This document shows positions 32,285 through 45,000 of a stretch of DNA of 64,000 bases, piece by piece; position 1 is the first letter of the stretch; the number at the start of each line of letters is the position of its first letter. Both the position numbers and the translations under genes were made by a program. A model generated the notes under the pieces. That model was given only the letters and a program-made list of their open reading frames with translations, did no database searches and was not told the DNA's origin. This DNA is from Symsagittifera roscoffensis. Taxonomy: Eukaryota > Xenacoelomorpha > Acoela > Convolutidae. The DNA lies in the NCBI RefSeq assembly GCF_963678635.1, contig NC_087067.1, positions 19,541,018 through 19,605,017 on the forward strand, given 5' to 3'.

Positions 32285-33400
32285 AATTACCGCAAAAGAA
32301 CAACTAAAAATAGCTCCCGAATTCGATTTTTTATGACCAATCAAGTTTTTGCGAGAAAAGCAGATCATTTTTCCTCGACAACAGAAGAACTCTTCTTGAG
32401 CACGTTGCTAATCAAATTTTGACTGGTATAGCCTTAAATTGATATCACTAACGTTTTTACGAGCCTTTCCTGAGATTTTTTGTTTTTTTATACCCCTGGA
32501 AGTTTTTTATTCGAAATATAGTTGTTTTAAGAAAAATGCCAAAATATCAAAAAATTTCATTCTCAAATTATTCGCAAAACAACGAAGGTTATGAGAGAAG
32601 CTCAAATTTTGAGCTTTTTAAATTAACTGTTTCATGCCTCATCAGTACCGCAAACTAAAAAACTATCAAATTAGGTAAGTCCAGCTTTAGATGTGCGCTA
32701 ATTGTTCTTGAAGTTCAAAGAGCTTTAAGCTCATCTGTTTTCTGGGTAGTTCGAAAATTGAAATTATTTCAAAAAAAAACATGTCTGAATTTTTTTTTCC
32801 TGTTAACTTGCGTTCATTTACTCTTTTCCAATTATCTGTCGGCTATTTTAAAAAATTTTCTCATTTTTGAGAAAAACCGGTTTTAAATTTGTGATTTTGT
32901 TGAAATTGAAGCGAAGAGGGCGAGCATGCAGGTGCTTAATAGGCTTATAATAGAAGACTAGAAATTCAAGTTGGTCCGCGAGAAGATAACTGTTGTCGGC
33001 TATACTTCATTTACTATTTGTTTTAAGATTCTTCAATTCTAGGTTTTTCAAATCGTCGCATTAAATTGCTCGATCACAAAAAATATCCGACAACACGGTC
33101 CGACCGCAAAAAGTTTTGCATCATGACATACGTTTTGATAATTTCGTGTGGACATTAAGGGACAGAACTTATTGCTTAGATGAATGAAAGTTGAGTAAAG
33201 CTACTGATAAAGAATAAACAAAAATGCTTCCAGAATTCGATTTTTGATGACCAATCGAATTTCTGCGCGAAATGCGGATCTTTTTTTGTCGACACTGGAG
33301 TGTTTCTTCGGAATGCTGGAAATTCAAATTTTGGCAGGTATAGCTCTAAATTGATATCACTATTGGTTTTACAAGCTTTCGCTGAGATAATCTGAGATCA
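32285..33400 (+). repeat. Family G, two direct copies about 930 bp apart
   Basis: Copy 1 (about 32285-32480) and copy 2 (about 33215-33400) share CGAATTCGATTTTT.ATGACC or AGAATTCGATTTTTGATGAC, CTCGACA/GTCGACA, GGTATAGC and AAATTGATATCACTA. No gene is seen between them. Confidence 0.65.
32700..32850 (+). repeat. Family A, 3' end only
   Basis: TTGTTCTTGAAGTTCAAAGA through GCGTTCATTTACTCTT and the flank TCCAA.T.TCTGTCGGCT, as in the complete copy's right end. Confidence 0.6.
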
Positions 33401-35149
33401 TTCATTGAATGAAAAAAATGGCGCCATTTCAAAATTAGTTTTAGAACCTTTGAGAGCGCGTTCTTGGGAATATAATATTTCTTATTTTCATTTTTTCTAT
33501 CAATTTTTGATGATAAGTGTTGTTGGACATTCTTCATTCCCTGTTTTTTTTGAATTTTCTTCAACTCTAGTTTTTTGTTCTAATCGTTACATCAAATTAT
33601 TTTGTTCAAAAGTTTCAATGCTAATTACACCTTTACGGGTTATCCTTGTTTATTAAGTGTCCATAAATGTACGAATATACTTATATAGGTCACGTTGATT
33701 TTTTTTGAAGTTTATTGATTTTTGAAATTTAAAGACTAAATCTATCCAGAAAAATTTCAACCATTTGGTTTTAATTTTGGCGTTCTTTGGCTGTCTTCTA
33801 ACTCTCTGCTGACTTTTTTTACGACCATTGAAGATGGGAAGCAACGTTGCATTCGTTGCTTTTCTGTTTTTTATTTGTTTTCTGCGCAAATCTGGTATCA
33901 CAAATTATCATCGGAATGAGTTGGTTGATATATCATAACAGAGTTCTGTTAAACGAAATTCGAACAACATTTATCATAACTCAAAACGTTGTTCGAGTAT
34001 TGAAAAAAAAACGCGTTCAAAATTTTTGAGATATAGTCTAATTTGGAGCAGGAAAATGTTAGCTAACTTCAATTTTTTAATTTGTTTTGTGTTTAGTTTT
34101 TTTGAAAATGAAAATGTAAATGTCGGGTGTTGCTTAGTTCAATAACTTTACACGCGATTGTGTAGCTATTTTATTACACCTATGAGAGTAAAAAACGACA
34201 CAAAGTTGAAGAAAAATTTAAAAAGAAAAATTTGTTGATTTTTCTATGAAGGAGGTAGAAAAATACTGTGCTAAATGCACAGCAATCGGCTTTTTGTTGC
34301 CTTTTTCTCCTGGACACAATCGTTGCGGTAAAAAACTTTCAATTTCAAAATATGAGTGTTCCCGTCTTCTGTGCAAAATGAAGTTTTCTTAAAATTAGTT
34401 TTAAAAACTTTCTTTGACTCTGTATACCAAACGAAATGTAGTTGGTCTTAAATTAACAAGTAGAAAGCTTGAGCTGTGAAATCAAAACTGGGACTAAAAA
34501 CACAAACTTTTGAAATTAGTTGTTGCTTAAAACTCATTCGTTAATCTTATAATCAGCACAAGCTATGTTGAGTACAAAAAATATGTTTTGCGTCTGGTAA
34601 CGTGTTGTTAAAAGAAATTTGTTTGCCTCATTTCATTGTGAACAATTAACTGTTCAGACTTTCAAAGAAAACGGAATATTCATGCTCGCCCGTTGCAGTT
34701 CCATAGCAATTCAGAAATGTATAATTGTTATTGCATTGTTTTGACATGTTTCAGGGATGTACCAGCGCAAATACACAAATAAACTATGTTTTTTTTCTAT
34801 GATAATTGGTTTGCTATTACTTGTTACGAAAACATTGGTGTGACATCAATGAAAACCGATGTGACATCTATTTTATAATAGTTTTGTTGCATTGATCTAT
34901 GTCACATCCATGTTTTCCATGATTTTTCGATGATTTCCTTGCTCGTTTTTGAGCCCAACATTGGAGTTATACTGATCATTTTCTTGAATTTTATAACATC
35001 TGGCACCTGTGTTTATACTAAGAAAAATCGAAAATAAAATATTTTTGTTGTTTTTTAATTTGAGTTATAACTATAATAAAAAAAAATTTGAAAATTATTT
35101 CAATGATATCGAAGATTGGTGGATTTGGGGACCGGCAAAAAACCAAGAT

Positions 35150-35295
35150 GAAACATCAGTTTATTTTTCCTCCATGTTTCATCCATGTTTCATGGATGAA
35201 TCATATAACTGACATCCATGTTTCAGGCATGATTCATCGATGAAACATCAATGTAATTTGCATTCATGTTTCATAAATGAAACATGGATAAACAT
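35150..35295 (+). repeat. ATGTTTCAT-type degenerate tandem repeat
   Basis: Variants of TCCATGTTTCATCCATG and its reverse complement (GATGAAACATCAATG, AAATGAAACATGGAT) alternate over about 145 bp. A weaker version with TGTGACATC/ATGTCACATC lies at 34830-34920. It could fold into several hairpins. Confidence 0.7.
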
Positions 35296-35329
35296 CGTTA
35301 AAGTTGCAGTGCAATATTCAGTCAAATTT

Positions 35330-35715
35330 CCCCGAGCAAAATAATTTGAATTACCCCATCGAAGTTCGAACTTAAAAAGATAAATTACCTACAATTTTTT
35401 TTGTAAAGTTCTGGGGGTTTGGAAATTGCCAAATTGGCCATGTTCTGGATTAAACTATGAGCGCTTTGAAGAAATTATTCATTTTGCTGAGAGCGTAACG
35501 CGAAATATTTACTCGTGGTGAATTATCCCGCACAACAAAATCGTTCCAAAGTGAATTGAGGCTAGCTAATTAGTCGTATTAATTTAGTACGAAAACTTCA
35601 CACTGTGTTATTGTCCAAAACTTGTAGGTTTTCAATGTTTTCTTTTCCCAAAAATTATTAGATATTAACTAAGGCACAGTCGGAACATTCAGGGTTTTGC
35701 CGTGATATACTAGCA
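35330..35715 (+). repeat. Family B repeat, partial
   Basis: Contains TAAAGTTCTGGGGGTTTGGA, CGTAACGCGAAATATTTACT and the end block CAGTCGGAACATTCAGGGTT. Confidence 0.65.
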
Positions 35716-36339
35716 GTTTTGTTTGACGCTTACTCTTAAATAGGACAAAAATTGCGCAAAATAATATCATCAAAGTAGTCACAAATTCAAATCCCTATAA
35801 TCCTGATCAAAAAGCCGGTAAAACTTGCTTTTGATTTTGAGCTTTCGACATCAATTTCAAATTATTTATGTTTATTTCAGGAGAACTTTGAGCACAATTA
35901 TTCCGTTATTTTCCTCGAAAGTTTTTGATTGATGGCTAAGATAAGACGGAGGACCGCAGCAGTACAACATGTAAAAAGTGAATAAGCCAACTAGTTCTTA
36001 ACAAACTTTGCGGCCTGAAGATCTAAAGCTTTATTCCACCAGATCATGACAATATAAATTTTTTAGTTTCTCCCCTTGGTTACCACTATAGAAATTCAAC
36101 AAAAAACTAATCGTTATTTCAATATTTAGGTCAATTTTCTTCTCGGACAATTAATTATATATGTTTTTTTTTGTTTTAGGTTGTCTGGCAAAAAAGTTTG
36201 TCAATAAGGTAATGGTTTTTGTCAATCAGGTGTTAAAAAACGGGTTTCGAAAAAGAGTTGAGAAAATTCTACTTAAAGTATACAAACCATGTACAACTTA
36301 ACTAGAACAAAAAAAATTAAAAATGAGTTCAATTAAATT

Positions 36340-36660
36340 GTCTGTTCTAAAATTAACAAAATCAGTGAATGATTGACCAGTGGTCATCTCAAGATGGTAT
36401 ATACTGTTATCTAATCAATATCGAAGGTCAAAAGAGTAAAATTAAAAAAATCGCAACATTCCCTAAAAGGAAAAATTTACACATTTCTACATTTAAACTA
36501 ATACCAACTCTTAATATACCCATTTCAAAACAATTAGGAAATGTGTTGAAATAAAATATCTGTTCTAAAACTAACAAAAACAGTGAAGGGTTGACCACTG
36601 GTCGATTAATGACGGTGTTGACTGGTATCTAATCAATACCGAAAATCAAAAAATAGATTG
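36340..36660 (+). repeat. Tandem duplication, about 215-bp unit
   Basis: CTGTTCTAAAATTAACAAAA and CTGTTCTAAAACTAACAAAA, both followed by CAGTGAA.G.TTGACCA.TGGTC and later TATCTAATCAATA.CGAA, start near 36342 and 36560. Confidence 0.8.
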
Positions 36661-39499
36661 ATGAAACAAATCTCAACAAGACCCTGAAAACTATTGTTGT
36701 CAGGGTAAAAATGCAGATTTTTCCGTTGTTTTATAAATAGATTCAAAAAATGGAAAATTTTGACGGTTGATTTTTGAAAAATTATCTGACTGCAATTTAA
36801 ATATGAAACAAAGTCAGCGATCAAAAGAACAAATTTGGGAATTATAGCTAACCTGGTGTGCTTAACAAGCTGAATGAAATACTCAATTTTTTTTTGTTTC
36901 TACTAAAAATCCAAATTACTGGTTAAGTCTTTGATCATTGCAAAATATGATAGCCTAAAATGTGAACAAAATCTTTATGATTATTTGAAAGCAACAAAAT
37001 ATTCTGAACTTATGACGTTTTCGACGTTGCTTAAAACTTTTTCAGTATGCGAGAAAACCCAGAAACTGTCTCGGAAGAGAGGTTAGACACCTGATGTAAA
37101 ACATTATCAAAGTAACCTAAATTGATCAGTTTCAGCAGCAATTTTCATCAACGTTTGTTCATTCTCTTTCAAGAAAAACGAAAAAAAAACAATTTTACGC
37201 CTTTCACATTTCAATTTTAAATCGCATTTCACATTTTCTGAACTTCTTCATTTTTAGCTCGTTTGTTTTGTGAAAATTATCTGGAATGTTTTGAACGAAT
37301 TTTTGAAACTGGATAACTGTTGCTATCAGATTGAAAAAACTCAAATATCTGAAAACATGCGCACAATTGAGATTTAAAAAGTTTGAAAAGACAATGGAAT
37401 GGCTTTATTCTTATACTTTACGACTAATTTGATTGTGATATTAAAGTTTTATTTCTAAAAAAAAATTTTTTTCATGACAAACTTGTTTTTGAAAAATTTC
37501 AAACTTTGATCAGAAAAGTGAACCTGTTAGAAGGAAACAGTGCTCGTTTTCCTCCCCTTCCCCACTCCTCACACGACCATCAATTTTAAGGTGAATAAGT
37601 GGTTTTACGAGGTTAATTATGAAGACCAAATATGTTTGGCACAGCTTAATTAGTCCGCATCTCAATTTTGATAACGGTCGGACAAGGTGAACTGTAACTT
37701 TACTAGTAAGAAATTGCAGGTGGGAGGGAAAGGAAAAAGAGTCGGAAACATCCTTCAGATAATCACAGTTTGCTTTTAAATAAGAATGGAATTCTTCTTT
37801 TGGAATTAAATATTCCTATATAGATTTTTTTTGCAGATTACACTGGTATCGTCGGGTCTGGTGAAACGAACTTCAGTAAAATGGGAATAACTTTGAAAAC
37901 AAACTAACAGTTTAAATGACTGGGGAAATTTGATTGAGGTGTCCGTCAGCAAAATTAAATTTAACTATTGTGTGTCGGATAACAGTTCCCTGATAGCAAT
38001 ATTTTTTAGCTGCTAAGATAATGCGAAAAAAGATTTGTTACAGACACAAAAGCTTTTAAGTTGATCACAACTTAGGTTGCTCTCTTTTTTAGGTTATCTA
38101 TTTGACAGTTTGAGTGTAAGTCAGAATTAAAACTGAAAATTTTTTTGAATGCAGAAAAGCTACCGCGATTTCATCTGCCCATCCAAAAACTAACTGTATA
38201 ACCACGTTTTTTTTTGAAATTTAATTTTCAAAATGATGTAAAATTACCTTGCCCAATTTATCAACCGAGATGATTCACTATTTTTTAGAAAAGTCAGATT
38301 CAAACTCTTTAAATCTTGTCTGGTTAAAAAAAGAATCGTACTCTTCAAAATTTTTTTAGTAATAAGAATCAGAAAGCAAGTTAATTCCAATTTAGGGCTA
38401 CTAACATTATTTCAGGAATTTTAATTCAAAACTTACAGTTTTTTAGATTGAGAGGACGTCAAGAATTTTTTTACAATTGAGTTATATCTCCAAGCTTAAT
38501 ATCGTCACTAAATTCTTCAATTTAAGTCTTTTTATATGACTTTTGTTTAAAAATCTCAAAGTTTTATAGGCCGAACAATCTGTTGATAAACTTTAAAAGT
38601 TTTGGCCTTTAAACTTCAATTTGATTAATTTTTGAGTATGTAAAATTTGGTTTTGTTGAAAAAATTCACTTTCATTCCAAGAGTTATGTGATATGTCAGT
38701 TTAAGCGAATGCAGGTACTCTATATTGCTATAGTGGTTCAATACAAGCCTGTGATGTTTTTATTTCTTTTTATGTGGTGAAAAAAATAGAAATTTGACGA
38801 GATCAAAAAGTTAATCAAGAACAGTTTTGCTATGATCGATTTACGAGTTGTTTTCTTTTTATCCTTTCGAAAAAAACAGGTGTCAGCCAGACAACTCACT
38901 TTTGGTTTTTCAGATATATTTTTTAAGATAATTTGAATTCATCGAAAAATATGGAAGTGTTCTTATGTTTTGTACGAGAATTCGACAATGTTGGTTACGC
39001 GTCAAGTCTTTTTCATTGTCAATGCCTTGTCTTTTCCATTGTCAATGTTACATTTAATGTTTAGTTTTGAATAATTTTTTGAGTATCAAAGAGGCAGCAA
39101 GCTATATAAAGTGTTCTTAATTTTTTGAAAATATCATTTCAAATTTTGCTTTAGTTTGGCAAAAGTATCAAAATTCCCCGACAGATATATGTATATGTTT
39201 ACAAATTTGTTTGCTTACCCAGCGGACATCACAGAGAAAGCAATTAAAATGATTGTGTGCTTTTCAAAAAAAGCCTATTAAAATCTTAAAATAATATTTC
39301 TTTGAAAAACTACAATGGCCAGACGAAAATTTAAAAACAAAAAGATGAATCGACAGATATCAGGTTCGCCCAGCGGAAATTAAAGCGACTAATAATTTCA
39401 AAGATCATTACTTTCATTTCTTGTTTTACCCAGAGGAAATCCTTGGGGTGAAATAAAACCTAAGCTCAGATTTTTGTTCACTTTTTGGTTTCCTTGCTT

Positions 39500-40620
39500 C
39501 GCAGAAGTTTCATTTTTCATTTTCCTAAAAGTGCAGCAATTTACTATTCCGACTTTTGTAACCAAAGTAACGGAATATTTGAGCTCGGGATGGGTTTTTT
39601 CTTCAGACAAATTTCGAATTTTTAACTAGCCATTTTTGACGGAACTTTTTTACATCATTCGAAAGTTATTGTTGTCCTGAGCTTTTATTTGAAAAGATAG
39701 TTCATCTGTTATCATTTTTTGCAAAGTTATGGGGGTTTACAGATTGCCATTTTGGCCAATTTGGGACAATTAACGCGCGATATGTTTCGCGCTATTAACA
39801 AGTAGGCGTAGATTTAATCTGTCTTAAAACCGTTCCAAATTTGTTAAAAGAAGCTTATTTGCTAAACATATTTGATAATCGGAGCGAAATCGATTAGTTT
39901 GTACTTTATCTGGGGGGATTTGTGGGGGGATTATTTTTACAAAAATCTCAACTTTAAAAAAAATAGTAATTTTAGTTTATTGCATTTAATTTGTTTCTTG
40001 TTATTATTACAGCTCAATAGATCTTAAAAGGCAGTCGGAACATTCAGGGCTTCGTCCTGATACTAGCAGTCTTGTTCACTTTTTTTACCATTTGTTGTTC
40101 TGACTTAAGTAACGAAAGTAACAGAAAATTTGTGCTCGGGGTTGGTTTTTTTTTCTTCAGACAAATTTAGACTTTTAAATAGCCATTTTTGACGACACTT
40201 TTTAAAATCATTTGAAAAGTATTGTTGCCTTGAGCTTAAGTTCAAAAAAGATCTTTCACCGGCGATCTTTTTTCGTAAGGTTATGCGGGTTTAAAGATTG
40301 CATTTTGCCAATTTGGGACAATTAAAGCGCGATATATTTCGCGCTATTACCGATTAAGCGGAGATTTAATACTTCTCAGAAATCGTTCCAAATTGGTTGA
40401 AGAAAGCTTACTTGCCATAATTGATTTCTTACTCGGAGCTAAATCTTTTACTTTGTGTTTTTTATGGCGTGTGGGGGGACAAAAAAATCTCATATTAAAA
40501 AAATTTCATTTTTTTATTACATTTAATTTTTTTCATGTGATTACTGTTCTATAGACCTTAAGAGGCAGTCGGAACATTCAGGGCCTCGCCTTGATACGAG
40601 CAGTCTTGTCTTCTTTTCAG
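39500..40620 (+). repeat. Family B, two tandem monomers (period about 534 bp)
   Basis: GCAGTCGGAACATTCAGGG starts at 40031 and again at 40565. Each monomer has a CGGGGTTGGTTTTTT-like block, ACTTTTTAACTAGCCATTTT-like block, CAATTTGGGACAATTAA and a CGCGATAT.TTTCGCGCTATTA palindrome. The end block itself forms a hairpin (CAGGGC..CG.CCTG). Confidence 0.85.
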
Positions 40621-41040
40621 TTGAACCCAAAATCGAGTTCAATTTCCGAATTTGGTTTGTCATATGACACTGCTTTTCGTATTTTTTGCACTACTTTTTT
40701 TCTAAAAGGATTGAATTTGTTCTTTTTTTTTGTAGATTTTGTTTGAATGAGTCAACTAAAATATCTCTGGGCACAATTGTTTTCTAATGACGAATCAGGT
40801 CCGAACTAAAGGCCGGGAAGGGCTAGATGATTTCATTGCAGATGAGGTCATTCATTTCTCGTGAACAATTGAAAAAATAGAAGACAAGCCTTTTTCTTAA
40901 AACTAGCATTTTTATTTGGCACCCATGGAACAGGGATGTTATGATCCACTAACCGCTCAAAATTCTAAGCTTTTTTATAATTTATTGGTGAGAAAATCAA
41001 GAAAATTATTTTTGGTGAGAAAATCAAGAAAATAATTATG

Positions 41041-41325
41041 TCATTTCATGACATAAGACTGGACAAATTTTTCGTTTTTTCTTAAATCCACTCCTTTCAA
41101 AATCCTGATTTTGCCTCCCGTCGCGATAAAAAAGGTACTATTATTTTTAAAATCGAGAACAATTTCTTTGAAGTGAATCGTGAAGAAGCTATCGTTGTAA
41201 TCAATCAAGTCAAAGTGATAAACATATCCGCAGTTTAAGAATGCAAATTTGTTTTTTTTTGAAAGAGATTTCACAGAACTGTATCCGGGAATGTCAATTA
41301 ATTTTGCAATTTCTACCAAAGCCAC
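41041..41325 (-). other. Unrecognised open frame, 94 codons
   Basis: Minus-strand frame containing FAFLNCGYVYHFDLIDYNDS and FFIATGGKIRILKGVDLRKN. Its residue mix is more protein-like than most frames here, and it sits 540 bp upstream of the divergently oriented GPCR start. It has no ATG start (first codon GTG), no clear splice sites and no family I recognise. It may be one exon or a gene relic, or chance. Confidence 0.25.
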
Positions 41326-41866
41326 GAAGGTTTAAAGTTAAGCTTAAATAAGAATAGATTTTCTTTAGATTTTCAAAAATACTCTCTGAATTCAAATTAA
41401 GTTCCTCATTAGTTCCTCAATTATAGGACAAAAAATTAACAACTCGAATTCGAAATTGGTGAAGTGAATTAATATCTTCTGGAGCCTTCTTGATAATTAA
41501 AAATTTGTTGATGTCTGGGAATCTATCAAAGTCAAAACATTATCTTTGACAGCTTCATTGGAAAATTAGTTCTTCATGAATAAGCCTGGTCTGTTAAGCA
41601 TCCTGGTTGATTCTTGTTTCAGGAAACTCAAAAGCTAAGTGTCATGTGACATGGGAAACATTATAATATTCCAATTAGTTTGATTACTCGTATTTCTTAA
41701 GAATTGCTTTGTTCAAAATTAACCATAATATTGAAACATTTTCAAAAATAGTCTGTCAACACTTTTATTTGGTATTCTAAACGTTATACTCATTGCATAG
41801 TTCTAAAATTTTGTGGCTTTATCACCGTTGATTTTCTTCTTATAATTTTAATTGTTTGGATCTAAA

Positions 41867-42057
41867 ATGGACAGCAATACAACTTCTTCGATTGAGCTTT
41901 GTGACGAGAGCATTTTGTTTCTGAGTAGACTGTCTTGTTTTGGCTCTGACAAATATCATCTTACCAGCCTCTGCGGGACAATTTTGAGTGTGATAGGACT
42001 GGTTCTAAATTTCTTCACTTACAAGACAACACTAGCTCTGTCTGATCAATCAACAAG
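41867..42057 (+). CDS. GPCR exon 1: N-terminus and TM1
   Basis: ATG to ACAAG|GTATAA, ending in phase 2. It encodes MDSNTTSSIELCDESILFL.., and TM1 with the conserved Asn in GLVLN. A stop codon precedes the ATG in frame, supporting this start. Reading on beyond the donor gives a basic, non-family sequence, so the donor is preferred. Confidence 0.82.
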
Positions 42058-45000
42058 GTATAACTCAAATTTGCTGAGCAAACGTAGTTCGAGATATATT
42101 AATTTAAGATTTCGCCTATACTTTTTCTCGTCTACCAGGAATAAGAAAATAATTACGTCGAGCTCAGCCTCAAAAAAATTTCATCCATTTACTGTTTTGA
42201 AATACTTTTTCTTGTTGTGGAAAAAACATCTGAATAAAATTGCTAACAACTCCTAAAAGTTGTCTTGCATCATTTTACTAAATATATAAAAAACAAAAAA
42301 AATCACAGCGTCAAAATGTGAGCTGTGATTTTTTGCAAGTACTCAAATATATTTTTTAAATAAGCTTTCCAATCTTGAGCCAGAGCTCTGAAAATTCCAA
42401 TTTTTGTCCAATTTGTCTTCAAACAATTGAAGATGTTCTTATATCAGGTTTAAAAAAAAAACAAAAAAAAATCAGTTTGCAATACGATACCAAACGGTGA
42501 ATTTTGAGAATTGCTAGTGATTTCTGCAACAAATAGAAAAAAAATTGTTGCGGAATCCACGAACGAATAGTTAAAACACTATATGGCTCAAATCGCTCCA
42601 AAAACAGAAGAAATTGCCGAATTCGCGACAAAATTTGCGGAATCCAGAGCATTTTGTGAAATCCACTAACAAACAGTAAAATGCGTATATTAAAATAAGC
42701 TGTCGCATAATTGTAAACTGCAAGCAGGATCCCCAAATTGTATGAAGAATCCGCAAAATGCAAGTAGAATTATCAAAATGTAAATGAAAAACGCCGAACT
42801 TGCTAAATCCGCTTGCATTTGCAGAATCCGCTTTAATGTGGGGAATCCGGAACAACTAGCTAAATTAGCTTGTTACAGAATCAGCTACAAAACTTAATAT
42901 CCCGACAAAAATTGCGTAACACAATTTTGAGTGCGGAATCCATCATATTTCAAATCAATTTTTGCGATCGGAACAGTTTCAGAGCCAATTTTACAAAAAC
43001 ATTTTGAAATAGTTTTGAAAAGAGTTTTTTAAACGGGTTCTAGGAGTTATAAGACTTGAAAACCTGGTAAAAATTATCAGAAATTGAGACGAATAAATAT
43101 ACTAAACTTCCAAATTTTCACTGTTAGCAATCTTTATAACCAAAAAAAATCCGAGATAGAGTGAAGGGCAGTCGGCATTTTCATTCCGACCATTAAAAAT
43201 GGGGAGGATCTTTGTATTCGGGTTTATTTTATAACTTTTTTTTTCACTTAAATACAGGTACCACAATAACTCATCGGACTGGGTTGAATTATACACCATG
43301 CTAAGACTCTTTTTGTCGTAAATCGAACCACATTAAAAAGTTTCTTAAAAAAATCACACTGTCGAGAAAAACCGGTTTGAAATTTTTGGTTTTTCACTAA
43401 TTTCGACTTCGACCAAATAAAGTGAAAATAACTTGTTAAATTGGTCATTTAGGCTAAAACAATTATTTTCTTCAAACTGAAACTAATTTTGAAAGCTTTT
43501 ATTTGGGAAATTACTGGCAAGAAAATCTTTTTTTATTATTTAACAAATTTTGTTTAGAAAATATTTAAAAAAACTCGAATTTTTTTTGATATTTTTGAAA
43601 TTTTTTTTGTTATTTTTTTATTGGAGATATGCCTATTATGCCTATAATGTTCTCGATTATGCCTAATTTTCTGACTTTTTACGCATGTGTCTAATTTTAT
43701 TATCACATCACAAACAAAAAATAAACTAATTTGAAGAACTGAAAAATTTGGTCGTAAATATGGTCGGAAAATTACGACCTACTAGCGCAGCAATCGGCTG
43801 GCGGTTATCTTTGTTATGACTTGGGCTTGATACACATGGCATAAACTCGATAAACTTATAGGTAAAAAACCTGTAGTCCTTTTAAAAATATCAAAGTTAT
43901 CAAAAATATCATTCTTAAGACTGGGAAGGAACGATGGAGTAGAGCTAGTTCTTTTGCAGCCGATTTTGATTCCTAAAAAAATTTCATCTTTTTTTGTTGT
44001 CGAGAAAATTGGTCTGAATTTTTTCTCTTATTTATTGGACAAAACGTTGATGACAGAAATTTGATATGCGGCAGAAAACCAAACTAATTTTTTCTCGAAA
44101 CTAAACTTTTTAATGGCTAATGATAACCATTTGACCTTGTACTTTTTTTTGTGGATTTAATTGGTTTTTTCTGGAAAGGAAAACACAAAAAACTGCAAAC
44201 AAAAACGGAAAACACTTTGAATATATATGAGTTTCATCCACTTTGTCTGTAACTGTACAATTTTTTGATTTGAAACAGTCCTTGTTGCTTGCACAGCAAC
44301 CGGTTGTTTTTAGTTGAGCTCTTATATATTTTGTTAGTTGGGCTTCATACACATGGCAAAGACTCGAAAAAAAAACAAGCACAATGTTTTTTTTTCATTT
44401 CTCGAAATTCAAATTTAGCAAAATGATTTGAAAAAAAACCGAGTTGAAAGCTGAATTTTAGCTCTAAAGATTATTTTCAAATTTTTGAATTATAATAAGG
44501 ACTGAAAATTCTTTCGAACTTTCAAAACGTTTTTATGCTTAATGAAGAAAAAATATAGAAAAGAAGCGCGCGATCTATCCAAAATTTTTGTTTTTTGAAA
44601 GTCCGGCAGTCGAAGTAACCTGAACAGAGCTTCAAAATTAGATTGGATAGAGGTTACTGTATAGTAGCTTAGTAGCAAACTACTTGTTTCGACCACTGAA
44701 GATAAGAAAAAACTTGGCGGGCCAATTTTAGATTTTTATGTTTTGAAACTTAGTTACTACTGGTTGGCAGCAAAACAATACATGAACAAAAAATGAGAGT
44801 AGTATATGAACTTCTATATAAATTGAAAGTTAGCCGCGTATTGAGATCTGATCTCGTTATATAACATCTTGCAATATCGAATCATGGTTTTAATTTGAAC
44901 CAAAAAATGGGAGGAGACTTTTCTACAAAATGAGACGTCATTTCTCCGAAACTTAACCTCCTCCTTTCAAATTCATTAATGCAAGTTATCCTGCACATTT

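Larger units (their letters stand above)
30311..41866. other. Intergenic region between the APP-like and GPCR genes
   Basis: About 11.5 kb without a convincing gene. It carries family A (30563-31104; 32700-32850), family G pair, family B (35330-35715; 39500-40620), an ATG-TTTCAT tandem region (35150-35295) and a duplicated 215-bp block (36340-36660). 31105-32284, 33721-34815, 36661-39490 and 40621-41040 are AT-rich sequence with only short chance open frames. The GPCR promoter should lie at the right end, but I see no clear core promoter element. Confidence 0.6.

Noticed and set aside
42301-42330. AATCACAGC...GCTGTGATT hairpin with flanking T run, considered as a terminator or small RNA
   Set aside because: It lies within a GPCR intron of a eukaryotic gene; bacterial-type terminators do not apply, and a single short hairpin is not evidence for a small RNA gene.
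42571-42855. Overlapping minus-strand open frames of 94 and 114 codons
   Set aside because: They run through a degenerate GGAATCCGC-type repeat, and two frames are open at once, which points to repeat sequence and not coding.
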